Below, piece after piece: positions 53,771 to 62,993 of a stretch of 64,000 bases of DNA (position 1 is its first letter; each line of letters begins with the position of its first letter). Position numbers and translations under genes: made by a program. Source of the DNA: Rodentibacter caecimuris. Its GTDB lineage: Bacteria > Pseudomonadota > Gammaproteobacteria > Enterobacterales > Pasteurellaceae. Below the pieces are notes generated by a model. It was not told where the DNA came from. It searched no databases and saw only the letters and a program-made list of their open reading frames with translations. The stretch is from the NCBI RefSeq assembly GCF_024622045.1, contig NZ_JANKBP010000005.1; one strand, given 5' to 3'.

Positions 53771-54136
53771 TTAATTTTGAGTTGCAATTTGTAAAACTAG
53801 TGCCAACACCGCCGGCAATCCCTGCTTCATCAAAATCCCTTTATTCTTCGCTGTCATCGCTCCAAAAACCGCAGCAATAATCACGCAAGTTAAAAAGAAA
53901 TAAATCACTGAAATTTGCTGAATGGCATAGCCGAAAATAATCCCGGCAGCCAGAAAACCGTTGTACAACCCTTGATTGGCAAACATCACCTTCACTTTCT
54001 GTTGGGCGATAAATTCGTCCGTTAGACCAAAAATGCGTTTGGCTGCTTTTCCTTCAACAGCGAACATTTCTAAATAAAGAATATAAAAATGTTCGAGTGC
54101 CACAAGTGCGGTCAAAATATGGGCTACAATTTCCAC
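53771..54136 (-). CDS. DUF1304 membrane protein
   Basis: A 121-residue inner-membrane protein with four hydrophobic segments (about 3-25, 47-68, 75-95, 103-118). The ALVALEHFYILYLEMF start and FANQGLYNGFLAAGI segment are typical of DUF1304. It has no established function. Its start overlaps the pgl stop codon by one base, so it is made from the zwf-pgl transcript. Confidence 0.82.
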   Translation of the reverse strand: MEIVAHILTALVALEHFYILYLEMFAVEGKAAKRIFGLTDEFIAQQKVKVMFANQGLYNGFLAAGIIFGYAIQQISVIYFFLTCVIIAAVFGAMTAKNKGILMKQGLPAVLALVLQIATQN

Positions 54137-54834
54137 TATAACAATTCTGCCGCTGCTTTATCCAAGTACCACTCCGTTATGCCGTTTTGGGCTTTAATTT
54201 TCGCTGCCGGATAAGGTAAATCTTCAGCCGGTACAGTTTGGATTTCTTTTAAAATTTCTGCCTTACTTTCCCCCGTGACAAGATAAGTAATGCGCTTTGC
54301 CCGCTCAATTAATTTTGCTGTTTTCGAAATACGGATTTGCCCGCTTTCAGGATGTGTCGCAATCACCGCAAGGTTTTCATCATCAAAATTAGTTTGATTT
54401 GGGAATAACGAAGCCGTGTGTCCGTCAGCCCCCATACCCAAAATAATCCAATCAAAAACACCGTCAGAAATGACCGCACTTAGTTCTTCTTGGAAACGTT
54501 TTAGCTCAAAGTGCGGTTCATTTTCGCCACGAATTCGGTGAATGTTCTCAGCAGGAATTTGAATGTGATCGAACAACAGTTTTTGCACTTCGCCATAATT
54601 ACTTTCAGGATCTTGTGCCGCAACCATTCGCTCATCCCCCCACCAGAAATGGAGGTTTTTCCAATGAATTTCCGTATTGTACGGGCGGTGTGCTAAGGTT
54701 TTAAACAATAATTTTGGCGTACTGCCACCCGATAACGAAATATGAATCGGGCGTTGTTGTTCACTATATGTTTTTAATTCTTGCGCAATTTTTTCAACCG
54801 CTTGTTGGGCTGTATCAAAAATTATGGTGTTCAT
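54136..54834 (-). CDS. pgl: 6-phosphogluconolactonase
   Basis: Hydrolyses 6-phosphogluconolactone to 6-phosphogluconate. The 232-residue DevB-type product shows ISLSGGSTPKLLFKTLA, HFWWGDERMV, and ILGMGADGHTASLFP with the catalytic His, all NagB-fold signatures. It follows zwf by 3 bp and overlaps DUF1304, so the genes are translated together. Confidence 0.96.
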   Translation of the reverse strand: MNTIIFDTAQQAVEKIAQELKTYSEQQRPIHISLSGGSTPKLLFKTLAHRPYNTEIHWKNLHFWWGDERMVAAQDPESNYGEVQKLLFDHIQIPAENIHRIRGENEPHFELKRFQEELSAVISDGVFDWIILGMGADGHTASLFPNQTNFDDENLAVIATHPESGQIRISKTAKLIERAKRITYLVTGESKAEILKEIQTVPAEDLPYPAAKIKAQNGITEWYLDKAAAELL

Positions 54835-54837
54835 TTT

Positions 54838-56322
54838 TTATACCTTTTTCTTCATCAATCCGTTCGGTTTACGCCATACTCTGCCCTGTCTGGCAATGAG
54901 TTTATCCGCAGCCACCGGCCCCCAAGTACCGGCTTCGTATTCATGAATTCGCCCGCCATTGGCTTTGTAATCTAAAATCGGTTGAACGAATTTCCATGCT
55001 GCGTGGACGGCATCGGTACGGGCGAATAGCGTCGCATCTCCTTTCATCGCATCTAACAATAAACGCTCATAGGCAGTCAAGACTTGCGCTCCGGCAAGAT
55101 CCGCATAGCGGAAATCCATTGATACTTCTTTGGCCTCAAAACCGGCGCCCGGTTTTTTCAAACCAAAACGCATTGAAATGCCTTCATCAGGTTGAATACG
55201 GATGATCAGTTTATTTTCCGGCGCATTTTGACTGAATACCGGATGAGGTGTGGTTTTAAAATGAATCACAATTTCTGTTACGCGAGCAGGTAAGCGTTTA
55301 CCCGTACGCACATAGAAAGGAACCCCTGCCCAACGCCAGTTTTCGATCTCACAACGCAACGCAATATAGGTTTCAGTGTGTGAATCTGCCGGCACGCCTT
55401 TTTCTTCCAAATATCCCTTCACCATTTTGCCGTTCACTTCACCTGCGACATATTGACCAAGCACTAAATTATGCTCCACATCCTCTTGCGTGAGCGGGCG
55501 TAAACAGTGCATCACTTTTGCTACTTCGTCACGCATTGAGTCCGCGTTAATGATTGCAGGCGGTTCCATTGCCACCATGGCAAGCACTTGCAATAAGTGA
55601 TTTTGGAACATATCCCGCATTGCACCGGAACCATCATAATAGCCGCCCCGCTCTTCAACGCCAATTGATTCAGCACCGGTGATTTCAACATAATCAATAA
55701 AATTACGATTCCAAAGCGGTTCAAACCAGCCGTTAGAAAAACGCAATACGAGCAAGTTTTGCACGGTTTCTTTACCGAGATAATGATCGATACGGTAGAT
55801 TTGATGTTCTTCAAAGAAACGGTGAATTTGCACATCCAACACTTGTGCCGTTTTTTCATCGTAACCAAAAGGTTTTTCTACGATAATACGTTTCCAACCG
55901 TATTCTTCCGTATTTAGGCCATGTGCCGCCAAACATTCAGGAATAACGCCGTAAAGGCTTGGTGGCGTGGACATATAATAGAGAGTGTTGCCACAGGTTT
56001 GATATTTATCGTGTAATTCGTCCAAACGAGGCACTAATTTGCCATAGTCTGCGGCATCCGCCGTATTCACAGTTTGGTAATAAAGATGATGACAAAATTC
56101 ATCAAGGGTTTCAGGTGTGGTATCTTCATTATTGATTAAGGCTTCACGCATTTTCATACGGAAAGTTTCATCGTTAAGTTCCGAACGTGCAACACCAAGC
56201 ACAGAGAAGTGCCCACCCAATCTTCCAATTTTGAAGAGATTATAAAGTGCCGGAATGAGTTTTCGGTGGGTTAAATCACCGGATGCGCCAAAAATGACGA
56301 TACAGCTGTTCTCAGTTTGCAT
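54838..56322 (-). CDS. zwf: Glucose-6-phosphate 1-dehydrogenase
   Basis: First step of the oxidative pentose-phosphate branch, producing NADPH. The 494-residue product has the coenzyme fingerprint IVIFGASGDLTHRKLIPALYNL, the active-site RIDHYLGKETVQNLL and the EKPFGYD loop. It heads the leftward group zwf-pgl-DUF1304. A 67-bp gap separates it from cysQ. Confidence 0.97.
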   Translation of the reverse strand: MQTENSCIVIFGASGDLTHRKLIPALYNLFKIGRLGGHFSVLGVARSELNDETFRMKMREALINNEDTTPETLDEFCHHLYYQTVNTADAADYGKLVPRLDELHDKYQTCGNTLYYMSTPPSLYGVIPECLAAHGLNTEEYGWKRIIVEKPFGYDEKTAQVLDVQIHRFFEEHQIYRIDHYLGKETVQNLLVLRFSNGWFEPLWNRNFIDYVEITGAESIGVEERGGYYDGSGAMRDMFQNHLLQVLAMVAMEPPAIINADSMRDEVAKVMHCLRPLTQEDVEHNLVLGQYVAGEVNGKMVKGYLEEKGVPADSHTETYIALRCEIENWRWAGVPFYVRTGKRLPARVTEIVIHFKTTPHPVFSQNAPENKLIIRIQPDEGISMRFGLKKPGAGFEAKEVSMDFRYADLAGAQVLTAYERLLLDAMKGDATLFARTDAVHAAWKFVQPILDYKANGGRIHEYEAGTWGPVAADKLIARQGRVWRKPNGLMKKKV

Positions 56323-56389
56323 AATTATCCTTATAAAAATACCGAGTGAAATGACAGGCTATTCTAACGAAAATTCCCCATCTAACCAA

Positions 56390-57214
56390 TCAATTAAATC
56401 GAAAGATAGATTTCCAATTTATTGATTTATCCGACACCATCACAAAAGCGGGGTTAATCAATGTTTCGCGTTGATTGTATGTCAGCGGTGCAAATTGCGG
56501 ATCAAAAATTTGCCCGTTCGTTTCCCCCAATAACACTTCCGCTCCTGCCGTATCCCATTCTCCGGTTTGCCCAAGACGAACATAGCAATCTACCATACCT
56601 TCCGCCACGAAACCGCTTTTTAAACTGCTAGAACCCATCACAACAAATTCACAAGGAAAATCTTTCGGTAAAATTGACCGCACTTTTTCCTGCGATGTAG
56701 TTGCTCCCACCGCAATCCGTAATATCGGGAAACAAGAAGTGCAGTTAAAATCTGTGGTGTTTTTAGCCAATTTTTTGACTTGTTCGCCTTGTTTTTTAAA
56801 TGCGCCAAAATTCTCCATCGCATAATAGGTGAGCGATAAAATCGGCGCATGAATAATGCTTAACACCGGTTTATTTTGACGAACGAGGGTGATTAACACG
56901 GAAAATTGATCCGTACGATTAATAAATTGTTGTGTACCGTCAAGGGGATCGACTAACCAATATTCTTTCCAAGCTTTGCGTTCCTCAAAAGGAATATCAC
57001 AATTTTCTTCGGAAAGTACCGGTGTTTGAGGAAAAAGTGCGGTCAGTTTTTCTGTTAAAAATTGGCTAACAAAAAGATCGGCTTCGGTTACCGGCGTATT
57101 ATCTTGTTTAATTTGTACATCAATATACCGTTGATAAAAACGTTGTAGATGATTACCGGCTTGATAGGCAATCGGTAAAACTTGATTGAGTAACTGTTCA
57201 TTAAGCGGCAACAT
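56390..57214 (-). CDS. cysQ: 3'(2'),5'-bisphosphate nucleotidase CysQ
   Basis: Removes the 3'-phosphate of PAP formed in sulfate assimilation and related steps. The 274-residue member of the inositol-monophosphatase fold has the metal-site motifs LSEENCDIPFEERKAW, WLVDPLDGTQQFINRTDQFSV and, near the C-terminus, GEWDTAGAEVLL. The cysQ-zwf-pgl order is like that in H. influenzae. It may be made together with the small membrane-protein gene 34 bp upstream. Confidence 0.93.
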   Translation of the reverse strand: MLPLNEQLLNQVLPIAYQAGNHLQRFYQRYIDVQIKQDNTPVTEADLFVSQFLTEKLTALFPQTPVLSEENCDIPFEERKAWKEYWLVDPLDGTQQFINRTDQFSVLITLVRQNKPVLSIIHAPILSLTYYAMENFGAFKKQGEQVKKLAKNTTDFNCTSCFPILRIAVGATTSQEKVRSILPKDFPCEFVVMGSSSLKSGFVAEGMVDCYVRLGQTGEWDTAGAEVLLGETNGQIFDPQFAPLTYNQRETLINPAFVMVSDKSINWKSIFRFN

Positions 57215-57248
57215 AAAATCCCCCTACAACGTTTTTGATAAAACCTAA

Positions 57249-57662
57249 TTACGATGATTTTGTTTTTGGCAACAGCCATGGCAATACAAATAAGGCATAA
57301 AATACCATACCGCAAGCACTTAATATTCCTAATGTTAAACCGCCTTCGGTAAGCCATTGCCAAAATGAAGCCTCCTGTTCTGCCATGATCAATAAATAGA
57401 AATAGGAGGCAATATTACAATAAAAAAAGCTAATCAATGATGAACATAATACGATGGCAGCAATATTATGACGAATATAGCGAAACCTCGCGGCGACCAA
57501 GGCAATCAAAAAAGCAGGGATTGTGGCGAGAAAAAATGCCACCATAAGATAGCGAGTAAAAGGAGTTGGTTCAAAGTCCCAATTCAAAAACCAAAATAGT
57601 GCGGTCACTAATCCCTGTAAAATGAGAGGAAATAAAATTAATGCGTTAAGATAAGGTTTCAT
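57249..57662 (-). CDS. Small membrane protein of unknown function
   Basis: A 137-residue protein with four hydrophobic segments (about 5-25, 38-60, 68-92, 107-131) and no motif I recognise. The only available start, ATG 57660-57662, directly follows a terminator hairpin and has no visible Shine-Dalgarno sequence, because the upstream stem occupies that space; an in-frame TAG lies further upstream. It shares direction with cysQ and the OPT gene. Confidence 0.7.
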   Translation of the reverse strand: MKPYLNALILFPLILQGLVTALFWFLNWDFEPTPFTRYLMVAFFLATIPAFLIALVAARFRYIRHNIAAIVLCSSLISFFYCNIASYFYLLIMAEQEASFWQWLTEGGLTLGILSACGMVFYALFVLPWLLPKTKSS

Positions 57663-57664
57663 AA

Positions 57665-57696
57665 AAAATAGGCTATCGGGAAAGATAGCCTATTTT
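57665..57696 (-). terminator. Terminator of the OPT gene
   Basis: AAAATAGGCTATC and GATAGCCTATTTT form a perfect 13-bp stem with a 6-nt loop, 17 bp after the OPT stop. Its T-run merges into the start codon of the downstream membrane-protein gene. Confidence 0.9.
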
Positions 57697-57712
57697 AAAG
57701 GAATTTTAGCGA

Positions 57713-59712
57713 TTAATCAGATTTTTTCGCACGTAATACACGAGAAGCAAAAATGATGATCCCTAGAATAAATACTGTTAAACCGAGTATTTCAGCAATG
57801 CCTTCCCAATTTTCAAGGTTAAGCGCCAATGGGGCTTCGGAACCGCCGGATGTAACGGACGCCGCAATAATAAAGGCAAGAATAACCCCCATTAAACTTT
57901 CTCCCACAATCAATCCTGCTGAGAAAAGCGTACCAAAACGTTCTGCTTTAGCCGAAATTTGTTTATCGCCGGTGCGTGCCGCATATTTTGTAATATGGCG
58001 GTTAATCAACCAAGCTAAGACAGCACCAACCACAACCGGTGTATTAATAGACGGCGGTAAATAAATACCAATCCCCACCGCTAATACCGGCAATGCAAAG
58101 GCTTTATTACTCACTTTTTTTAAGAAAGCATCAATAAGAATTAACACCGCCCCTAAACCTACGCCGGTTAAAATGTACGTCCATTCTAATTGGTTGGTAA
58201 AGATACCTTGCGAGATGGTCGTCATAATTGTGGCTTGCGGTGCGGAAAGTGCTTGGGTCGGATCCATATCCGGACGTGGCAATGCGCCGCTGAAACCATA
58301 AGCGTGATATAAAATTTCCAATACCGGCGCAATCACCAGTGCACCGACAAAACAGCCGATAATCAAAGCAACTTGCTGACGCCATGGCGTTGCCTCAACC
58401 AATAGACCGGTTTTTAAATCTTGTAAGTTATCGTTAGAAATCGTTGCGGTGGTTAACACAATAGACGCAGTAAACAGCGTAAGTGCGGTTAAAAATTTCT
58501 GACCATCTGTGGTTTCAAACAAACCCGTCGCATTACCGATAGAAAGCAATACAAGAGAAATCACAATCACCGAAATAATCCCGATACCGGAAATTGGACT
58601 GGATGACGATCCCACTAACCCCGCCATATAACCGGAAGCAGCTGCTACAAAAAAGCCAATAAATACCGCTAAGAAAGTACAAACCACCACCAATAAAATG
58701 GAAAGTTCCGGAGAAATAGGTGAAGCAGCAATAAAGTGATGGAGTGAAATCACAATCAACACAACAGTTGCAATAAGGATATAAATCATCGTTTTTGGTG
58801 AAAGATCGATATCAATGCGATTTCCGATTCGGCTTGACCTCTTTTTAACATACGGAATGAATGCACCATGCCTTCTATCATAGGTTTCATTAAAACCAAT
58901 AATGTCCAGATTGCGGCAATACCGATAGTACCGACACCAATAAAACGGACTTTGGTTTTCCATGTACTCATGGCAAAATCGATTAAGCCCATATCTGTCG
59001 GCATATCACCGGACATAGTAAAGAATGGAACGGCTACGCCCCAAGTCAATACCAACCCGACTAACATGGCAATCCCGCCGACGATACCAATCAAATAACC
59101 GGCACCTAACAACGCAAGAGAGAATCCCATTGGTAATTGGAAAGCGGCTTTACTGGTTTGAATCCATGCACTCGCGCCGTCCGCCATCACACGTAAGCCG
59201 TTTGTTAAAAATGCCACTATACCGGCTAACACACCGCCATACGCAATATCTTTTACACCACTATCGCCCTTGTCATGATTCCCCGCCTTTAAAATTTCAG
59301 CGGCGGCAACGCCCTCCGGATAAGGTAAATCACTATTGACTACCATCGCCCGACGTAATGGAATAGTGAACAATACCCCTAATGTTCCGCCGGAGGCACA
59401 AATCAACATCGTTTGCCAAAATGGAAAATCATTCCAGTATCCCATCATTAATAAACCCGGCAAAACGAAAATAACGGAAGATAAAGTACCGGCTGCGGAA
59501 GCCTGGGTTTGAACCATGTTATTTTCTAAGATAGTAGAATCTTTAAAAAATTTTAGCACTGCCATAGAAATAACAGCGGCAGGAATGGAAGAGGCAAAAG
59601 TCATTCCGACCTTTAACCCCAAATAGACGTTAGACGCAGTGAAAATCACCGTAATTAACGCCCCGAGAATCATCCCACGAAACGTGAGTTCTTTTAAATT
59701 TGAATGAGGCAT
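57713..59712 (-). pseudogene. OPT-family oligopeptide transporter, split by a frameshift
   Basis: Two overlapping leftward frames encode the two halves of one OPT transporter (about 666 residues if joined). The N-half starts at ATG 59710-59712 (MPHSNLKELTFRGMILGALIT) and ends at 58786; the C-half runs from about 58841 to 57713 and contains the continuing LSPKTMIYILIATV region. The break fits a one-base loss in a T5 run at 58842-58846 (A5 on the coding strand): with one extra A, the N-half FRMLK would continue in the C-half frame through KRSSRIGNRIDIDLSPKT. H. influenzae has an intact gene of this type in the same neighbourhood. Both halves are otherwise well preserved, so the event is recent, a phase-variable slip, or a sequencing error. 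Confidence 0.85.
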
Positions 59713-59848
59713 AATGTTTCCTAGGTTAAGTAAAGAGACGTTCACTTTCCCAAGAAACATAAAAAAGTTCAAGAATTATTTTAATATTTCTGTAATTAAA
59801 TTAGAAAACATTTAATAAACAGCCCATTTATTAGAAAATGATTAACCC

Positions 59849-60412
59849 CTATTGCTCTAGACTATTCAAATAATCTCTCAAGGCATAAAGTGCGGTCAAA
59901 TTTCGGGCTTCATTAAAATTAGGATCGCAAATCAATTCATCTAAGTTGGCAAGCGGAAAACGAACCAATTTCAACGGCTCAGGTTCATCCCCTTCGAGTT
60001 TACAGGGGTAAAAATCCTGCGCGACAAAAATATGCATTGGATTACACATATAACTTGGACTGGTTATGAGCGTACGCAAAAAATGAAACTGTTTTGCCCC
60101 CAAGCCAATTTCTTCTTTTAGCTCACGATTTGCCGCCTCTTGCGGAGTTTCCCCCATATCTACGCCACCTTTGGGAAAACCGAGCTCGTAACGTTCCGTC
60201 CCCACGGCGTATTCTCTAATCAGTAAAAGATCATTTCCATCAATCGGCACAATCATCACCGCCTGATGTGAAGCGGGTTTCAAACGTTCGTAAGTTCGCT
60301 TTTCACCGTTGCTAAATTCTAAATCAATCGCCTGAATTTCAAATAAACGGGATTTTGCGACTGTACGTGCAGATAAAATTTTCGGCAACGATGTTTGATC
60401 ATCCGACATCAT
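59849..60412 (-). CDS. nudE: ADP-sugar/ADP compounds hydrolase NudE
   Basis: Nudix hydrolase acting on ADP-ribose, NADH and Ap3A. The start is ATG 60410-60412 or the ATG directly after it; AAGGAAAACC lies upstream. The 187-residue product has the Nudix box GGVDMGETPQEAANRELKEEIG (quoted core REL-KEE) and the NudE-type LIREYAVGTERYELGFPKGG and EGDEPEPLKLVRFPLANL. It is divergent from hslR, a neighbour in E. coli too. Confidence 0.92.
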   Translation of the reverse strand: MMSDDQTSLPKILSARTVAKSRLFEIQAIDLEFSNGEKRTYERLKPASHQAVMIVPIDGNDLLLIREYAVGTERYELGFPKGGVDMGETPQEAANRELKEEIGLGAKQFHFLRTLITSPSYMCNPMHIFVAQDFYPCKLEGDEPEPLKLVRFPLANLDELICDPNFNEARNLTALYALRDYLNSLEQ

Positions 60413-60427
60413 AGGTTTTCCTTTATT

Positions 60428-60457
60428 TTGTGATACCATGGGAGCAAACTGTATCAT
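60428..60457 (+). promoter_or_regulatory. Possible hslR promoter
   Basis: TTGTGA (60428-60433) and TATCAT (60452-60457) are separated by 18 bp, 25 bp before the hslR start. It resembles a sigma-70 site; no sigma-32 match was seen. Confidence 0.4.
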
Positions 60458-60481
60458 AAATTGAACAAAGAGAGATCGTAA

Positions 60482-60874
60482 ATGGAAGAAAAAGACGTTC
60501 GCCTCGATAAATGGTTATGGGCAGCCCGTTTCTATAAAACCCGCAGTATTGCCAAAGCAATGATTGAGGGAGGCAAGGTACATTACAACGGACAACGCGC
60601 AAAAGTGAGCAAAACTGTAGAAATCGGGGCAATCTTAAAATTACGCCAAGGCAATGAAGAAAAAGAAGTGGAAATACTGGCACTAAGCGACCAACGACGT
60701 GGCGCACCCGAAGCACAGTTGCTTTATCGTGAAACGGCTCAAAGTGTGAAAAAACGGGAAGAAATGACATGGGCAAGAAAAAATAACGCCCTTTCAATGC
60801 CCCACCCCGACCGTCGCCCAAATAAAAAAGAGCGTCGGGATTTATTGAAGTTTAAACATCAAGAATTAAATTGA
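60482..60874 (+). CDS. hslR: Heat shock protein 15 (ribosome-associated, S4 domain)
   Basis: Hsp15 binds free 50S subunits that carry a nascent chain and helps to recycle stalled ribosomes. The 130-residue product has the S4 RNA-binding domain (about 7-70, VRLDKWLWAARFYKTRSIAKAMIEGGKVHYNG in part) and a basic C-terminal tail (RRPNKKERRDLLKFKHQELN). It lies 19 bp before the DarA-like gene in the same direction with no terminator between, so read-through is likely. Confidence 0.93.
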   Translation: MEEKDVRLDKWLWAARFYKTRSIAKAMIEGGKVHYNGQRAKVSKTVEIGAILKLRQGNEEKEVEILALSDQRRGAPEAQLLYRETAQSVKKREEMTWARKNNALSMPHPDRRPNKKERRDLLKFKHQELN

Positions 60875-60893
60875 ATCTATTTTTGAATTTGAT

Positions 60894-61826
60894 ATGACCA
60901 TACCCATGCAAAAAGAATCTCAAAATATCCTTGTCATTTCCTATTCACAAACAGGACAACTTTCCCGTCTTGTGGAACATTTTCTTACACCGTTACAAAG
61001 TAATAGTATTCACGTAGAACATTACATCATTAAGCCATGCGAATCTTACCCTTTCCCTTGGAAATTTCTTTCCTTTTTTAACCAATTTCCTGAATCCGTA
61101 CATTTACAACCAGCCCCTATTCATTCCCCCGAATTCCAACAAGAAAAATACGATCTCGTGATTATCGCCTACACAGTTTGGTTTCTTTCGCCAAGTCAAC
61201 CGATAACTGCTTTTTTACAATCAGAACAAGCCAAAAGACGTTTAAAAAATACGCCGGTCATTACTCTGATCGGCTGCCGTAATATGTGGTTACAAGCACA
61301 AGAAAAAATGAAAACCTTATTGGCGGCTTGTGGTGCAAATTTGATTGCGAATGTGGTAAAAGTGGATCAATCTAATGATTGGGCAAGTTTTATTACCACA
61401 CCAATGTGGATGCTCACAGGCAAGAAAAAAGCACTCTCTTGGTTGCCAAGTGCGGGAATTGCCGAAAGTGAAATAAAAGATATGCAACGCTTTGGCGAAA
61501 AACTTTTACAAATTTTTAGTGAAAATCGACCACTTGATCGTTCTATTTTTCAAGGAATGGGGGCAGTCAAAATCGATGAAAAATTAATGATGAGTGAAAA
61601 AGTTGGTAGCCGCAGTTTCCATACTTGGGGAAAATTACTGATAAAGTGCGGTCAAATTTCGCCGAGTTTTCGCAAAATCGTGCTATGTTTCTACATCGCT
61701 TTTTTAATTGCAATGATTTTAACCGTTGTCCCCATTTCAGCGATCATAAAACGTGTATTAAAACCATTGATACGGAAAAAATTAGATGAGCAAAAACGGT
61801 ATTTTGCCGAACCAAGTGGAGAGTAA
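60894..61826 (+). CDS. DarA-like flavoprotein (dialkylresorcinol biosynthesis)
   Basis: The 310-residue protein resembles the family annotated as dialkylresorcinol condensing enzyme (DarA). It has a flavodoxin-like N-terminus (ILVISYSQTGQLSRLVEHF, FMN-phosphate loop SQTG), the AYTVWFLSPSQPITAFL segment, and a C-terminal membrane segment (about 263-290, IVLCFYIAFLIAMILTVVPI). In dialkylresorcinol pathways DarB joins two fatty-acid-derived units and DarA aromatises the ring. The neighbouring ketosynthase gene 21 bp downstream supports this. It contains the resident Hin-type uptake signal (61644-61652). ATG 60906 is an alternative start; neither has a strong ribosome site. Confidence 0.78.
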   Translation: MTIPMQKESQNILVISYSQTGQLSRLVEHFLTPLQSNSIHVEHYIIKPCESYPFPWKFLSFFNQFPESVHLQPAPIHSPEFQQEKYDLVIIAYTVWFLSPSQPITAFLQSEQAKRRLKNTPVITLIGCRNMWLQAQEKMKTLLAACGANLIANVVKVDQSNDWASFITTPMWMLTGKKKALSWLPSAGIAESEIKDMQRFGEKLLQIFSENRPLDRSIFQGMGAVKIDEKLMMSEKVGSRSFHTWGKLLIKCGQISPSFRKIVLCFYIAFLIAMILTVVPISAIIKRVLKPLIRKKLDEQKRYFAEPSGE

Positions 61827-61847
61827 AATTTTTCTACAGGATAAATT

Positions 61848-62993
61848 ATGTTATCAAATGTTTATATCAATAAAATTTCTGCGTTCTTACCTAATAAGCC
61901 GATTGCCAACGAGAAAATGGAGTCGGTTCTTGGTATGGTGGGAGAAACACCATCTCGTGTACGGAAAATGATTTTACGCTCTAACGGTATTCAACAACGT
62001 TACTATGCCATTGATCCCACTACTCGCCAAGCGACCCACACCAGCACTGAATTAGCCGTACAAGCGGTCAAAAATTTAGGCATTTCTGCCAATGATTTTA
62101 CCAGCCTTGCGGTGGCAACTTCCTATCCCGATCAAATTTTGCCGGGGCAAGGGGTGATGGTACACGGTTTGTTGGAAAACGCTCCGCCGATGGAGGTGAT
62201 GTCAATGTCGGGTGTATGTGCGGCGGGAATGGCGGCGATGAAGCACGCTTTCAATGCTGTTCGCACAGGGGAGCATCAATGTGCCGTGGCGGTAGCATCG
62301 GAATGTGCTTCAGCAATTATGCGGAGTGAGAATTTTAAGGCAGAAGCAGACAGCAAATTGCTGGAAAACGCCAAGCCCGAAATTGGTTTTGAGAAAGATT
62401 TTTTACGTTGGATGTTATCAGACGGAGCTGGGGCGGTTGCACTTTCCAATCGACCGAATGAAACAGGTTTGAGCTTTAAAATCAATTGGATTGAATTGGT
62501 TTCCTTCGCCAATGAAATGCCCGTGTGTATGTACGCAGGCGGTGATGTAAAAAGTGGACAATTTGTCAGTTGGAAATCGGTGTCGCAAACTGAGCGAGAC
62601 AGCCAAAGTTTTATGGCGATCAAACAAGATGTGAAGTTGCTTAACGAAAATATTGTGCGTTGCACCGTAGAAAATGCACTCAAGCGGTTTATTGCTAAGC
62701 ATAATTTGCAAGCAGACAATATCGACTATTTCCTACCGCATTATTCGTCGGGCTTCTTCCGTGATCGTCTGCTAGACGGCTTACGCAATATTGACTTTGA
62801 AATTCCACAGCAAAAATGGTTCACCAACCTCACCACCAAAGGCAATACGGGATCGGCCTCGCTCTACATTATGTTGGAAGAATTTGCCCGCACTTTCCCG
62901 CTTAAATCGGGACAAAAAGTACTGTGTTATGTGCCGGAGAGCGGTCGATTTTCAAGTTGTTTTATGTTGCTAGAGGTGGTTAATGGAAATTGA
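61848..62993 (+). CDS. DarB-like ketoacyl synthase III
   Basis: The 381-residue protein is a thiolase-fold KAS III with the full triad: Cys124 (SMSGVCAAGM), His298 (YFLPHYSSGFF) and Asn333 (TKGNTGSAS). It is longer than FabH (about 317) and lies beside a DarA-like gene, which matches the DarB ketosynthases of dialkylresorcinol and flexirubin-type clusters rather than housekeeping FabH. It carries an Apl-type uptake signal (62060-62068, in QAVKN) instead of the resident type. Its end overlaps the next gene by 11 bp. AGGATAA-type sequence precedes the start. Confidence 0.82.
   Translation: MLSNVYINKISAFLPNKPIANEKMESVLGMVGETPSRVRKMILRSNGIQQRYYAIDPTTRQATHTSTELAVQAVKNLGISANDFTSLAVATSYPDQILPGQGVMVHGLLENAPPMEVMSMSGVCAAGMAAMKHAFNAVRTGEHQCAVAVASECASAIMRSENFKAEADSKLLENAKPEIGFEKDFLRWMLSDGAGAVALSNRPNETGLSFKINWIELVSFANEMPVCMYAGGDVKSGQFVSWKSVSQTERDSQSFMAIKQDVKLLNENIVRCTVENALKRFIAKHNLQADNIDYFLPHYSSGFFRDRLLDGLRNIDFEIPQQKWFTNLTTKGNTGSASLYIMLEEFARTFPLKSGQKVLCYVPESGRFSSCFMLLEVVNGN
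62060..62068 (+). other. Apl-type DNA uptake signal (ACAAGCGGT)
   Basis: Core ACAAGCGGT followed by CAAAAATTTAG, the extended form used by the Actinobacillus/Mannheimia branch. The window otherwise uses AAGTGCGGT. Confidence 0.75.

Noticed and set aside
61848..62993. Housekeeping FabH
   Set aside because: The protein is about 60 residues longer than FabH, lies beside a DarA-like gene, and has no fabD/fabG/acpP neighbours.
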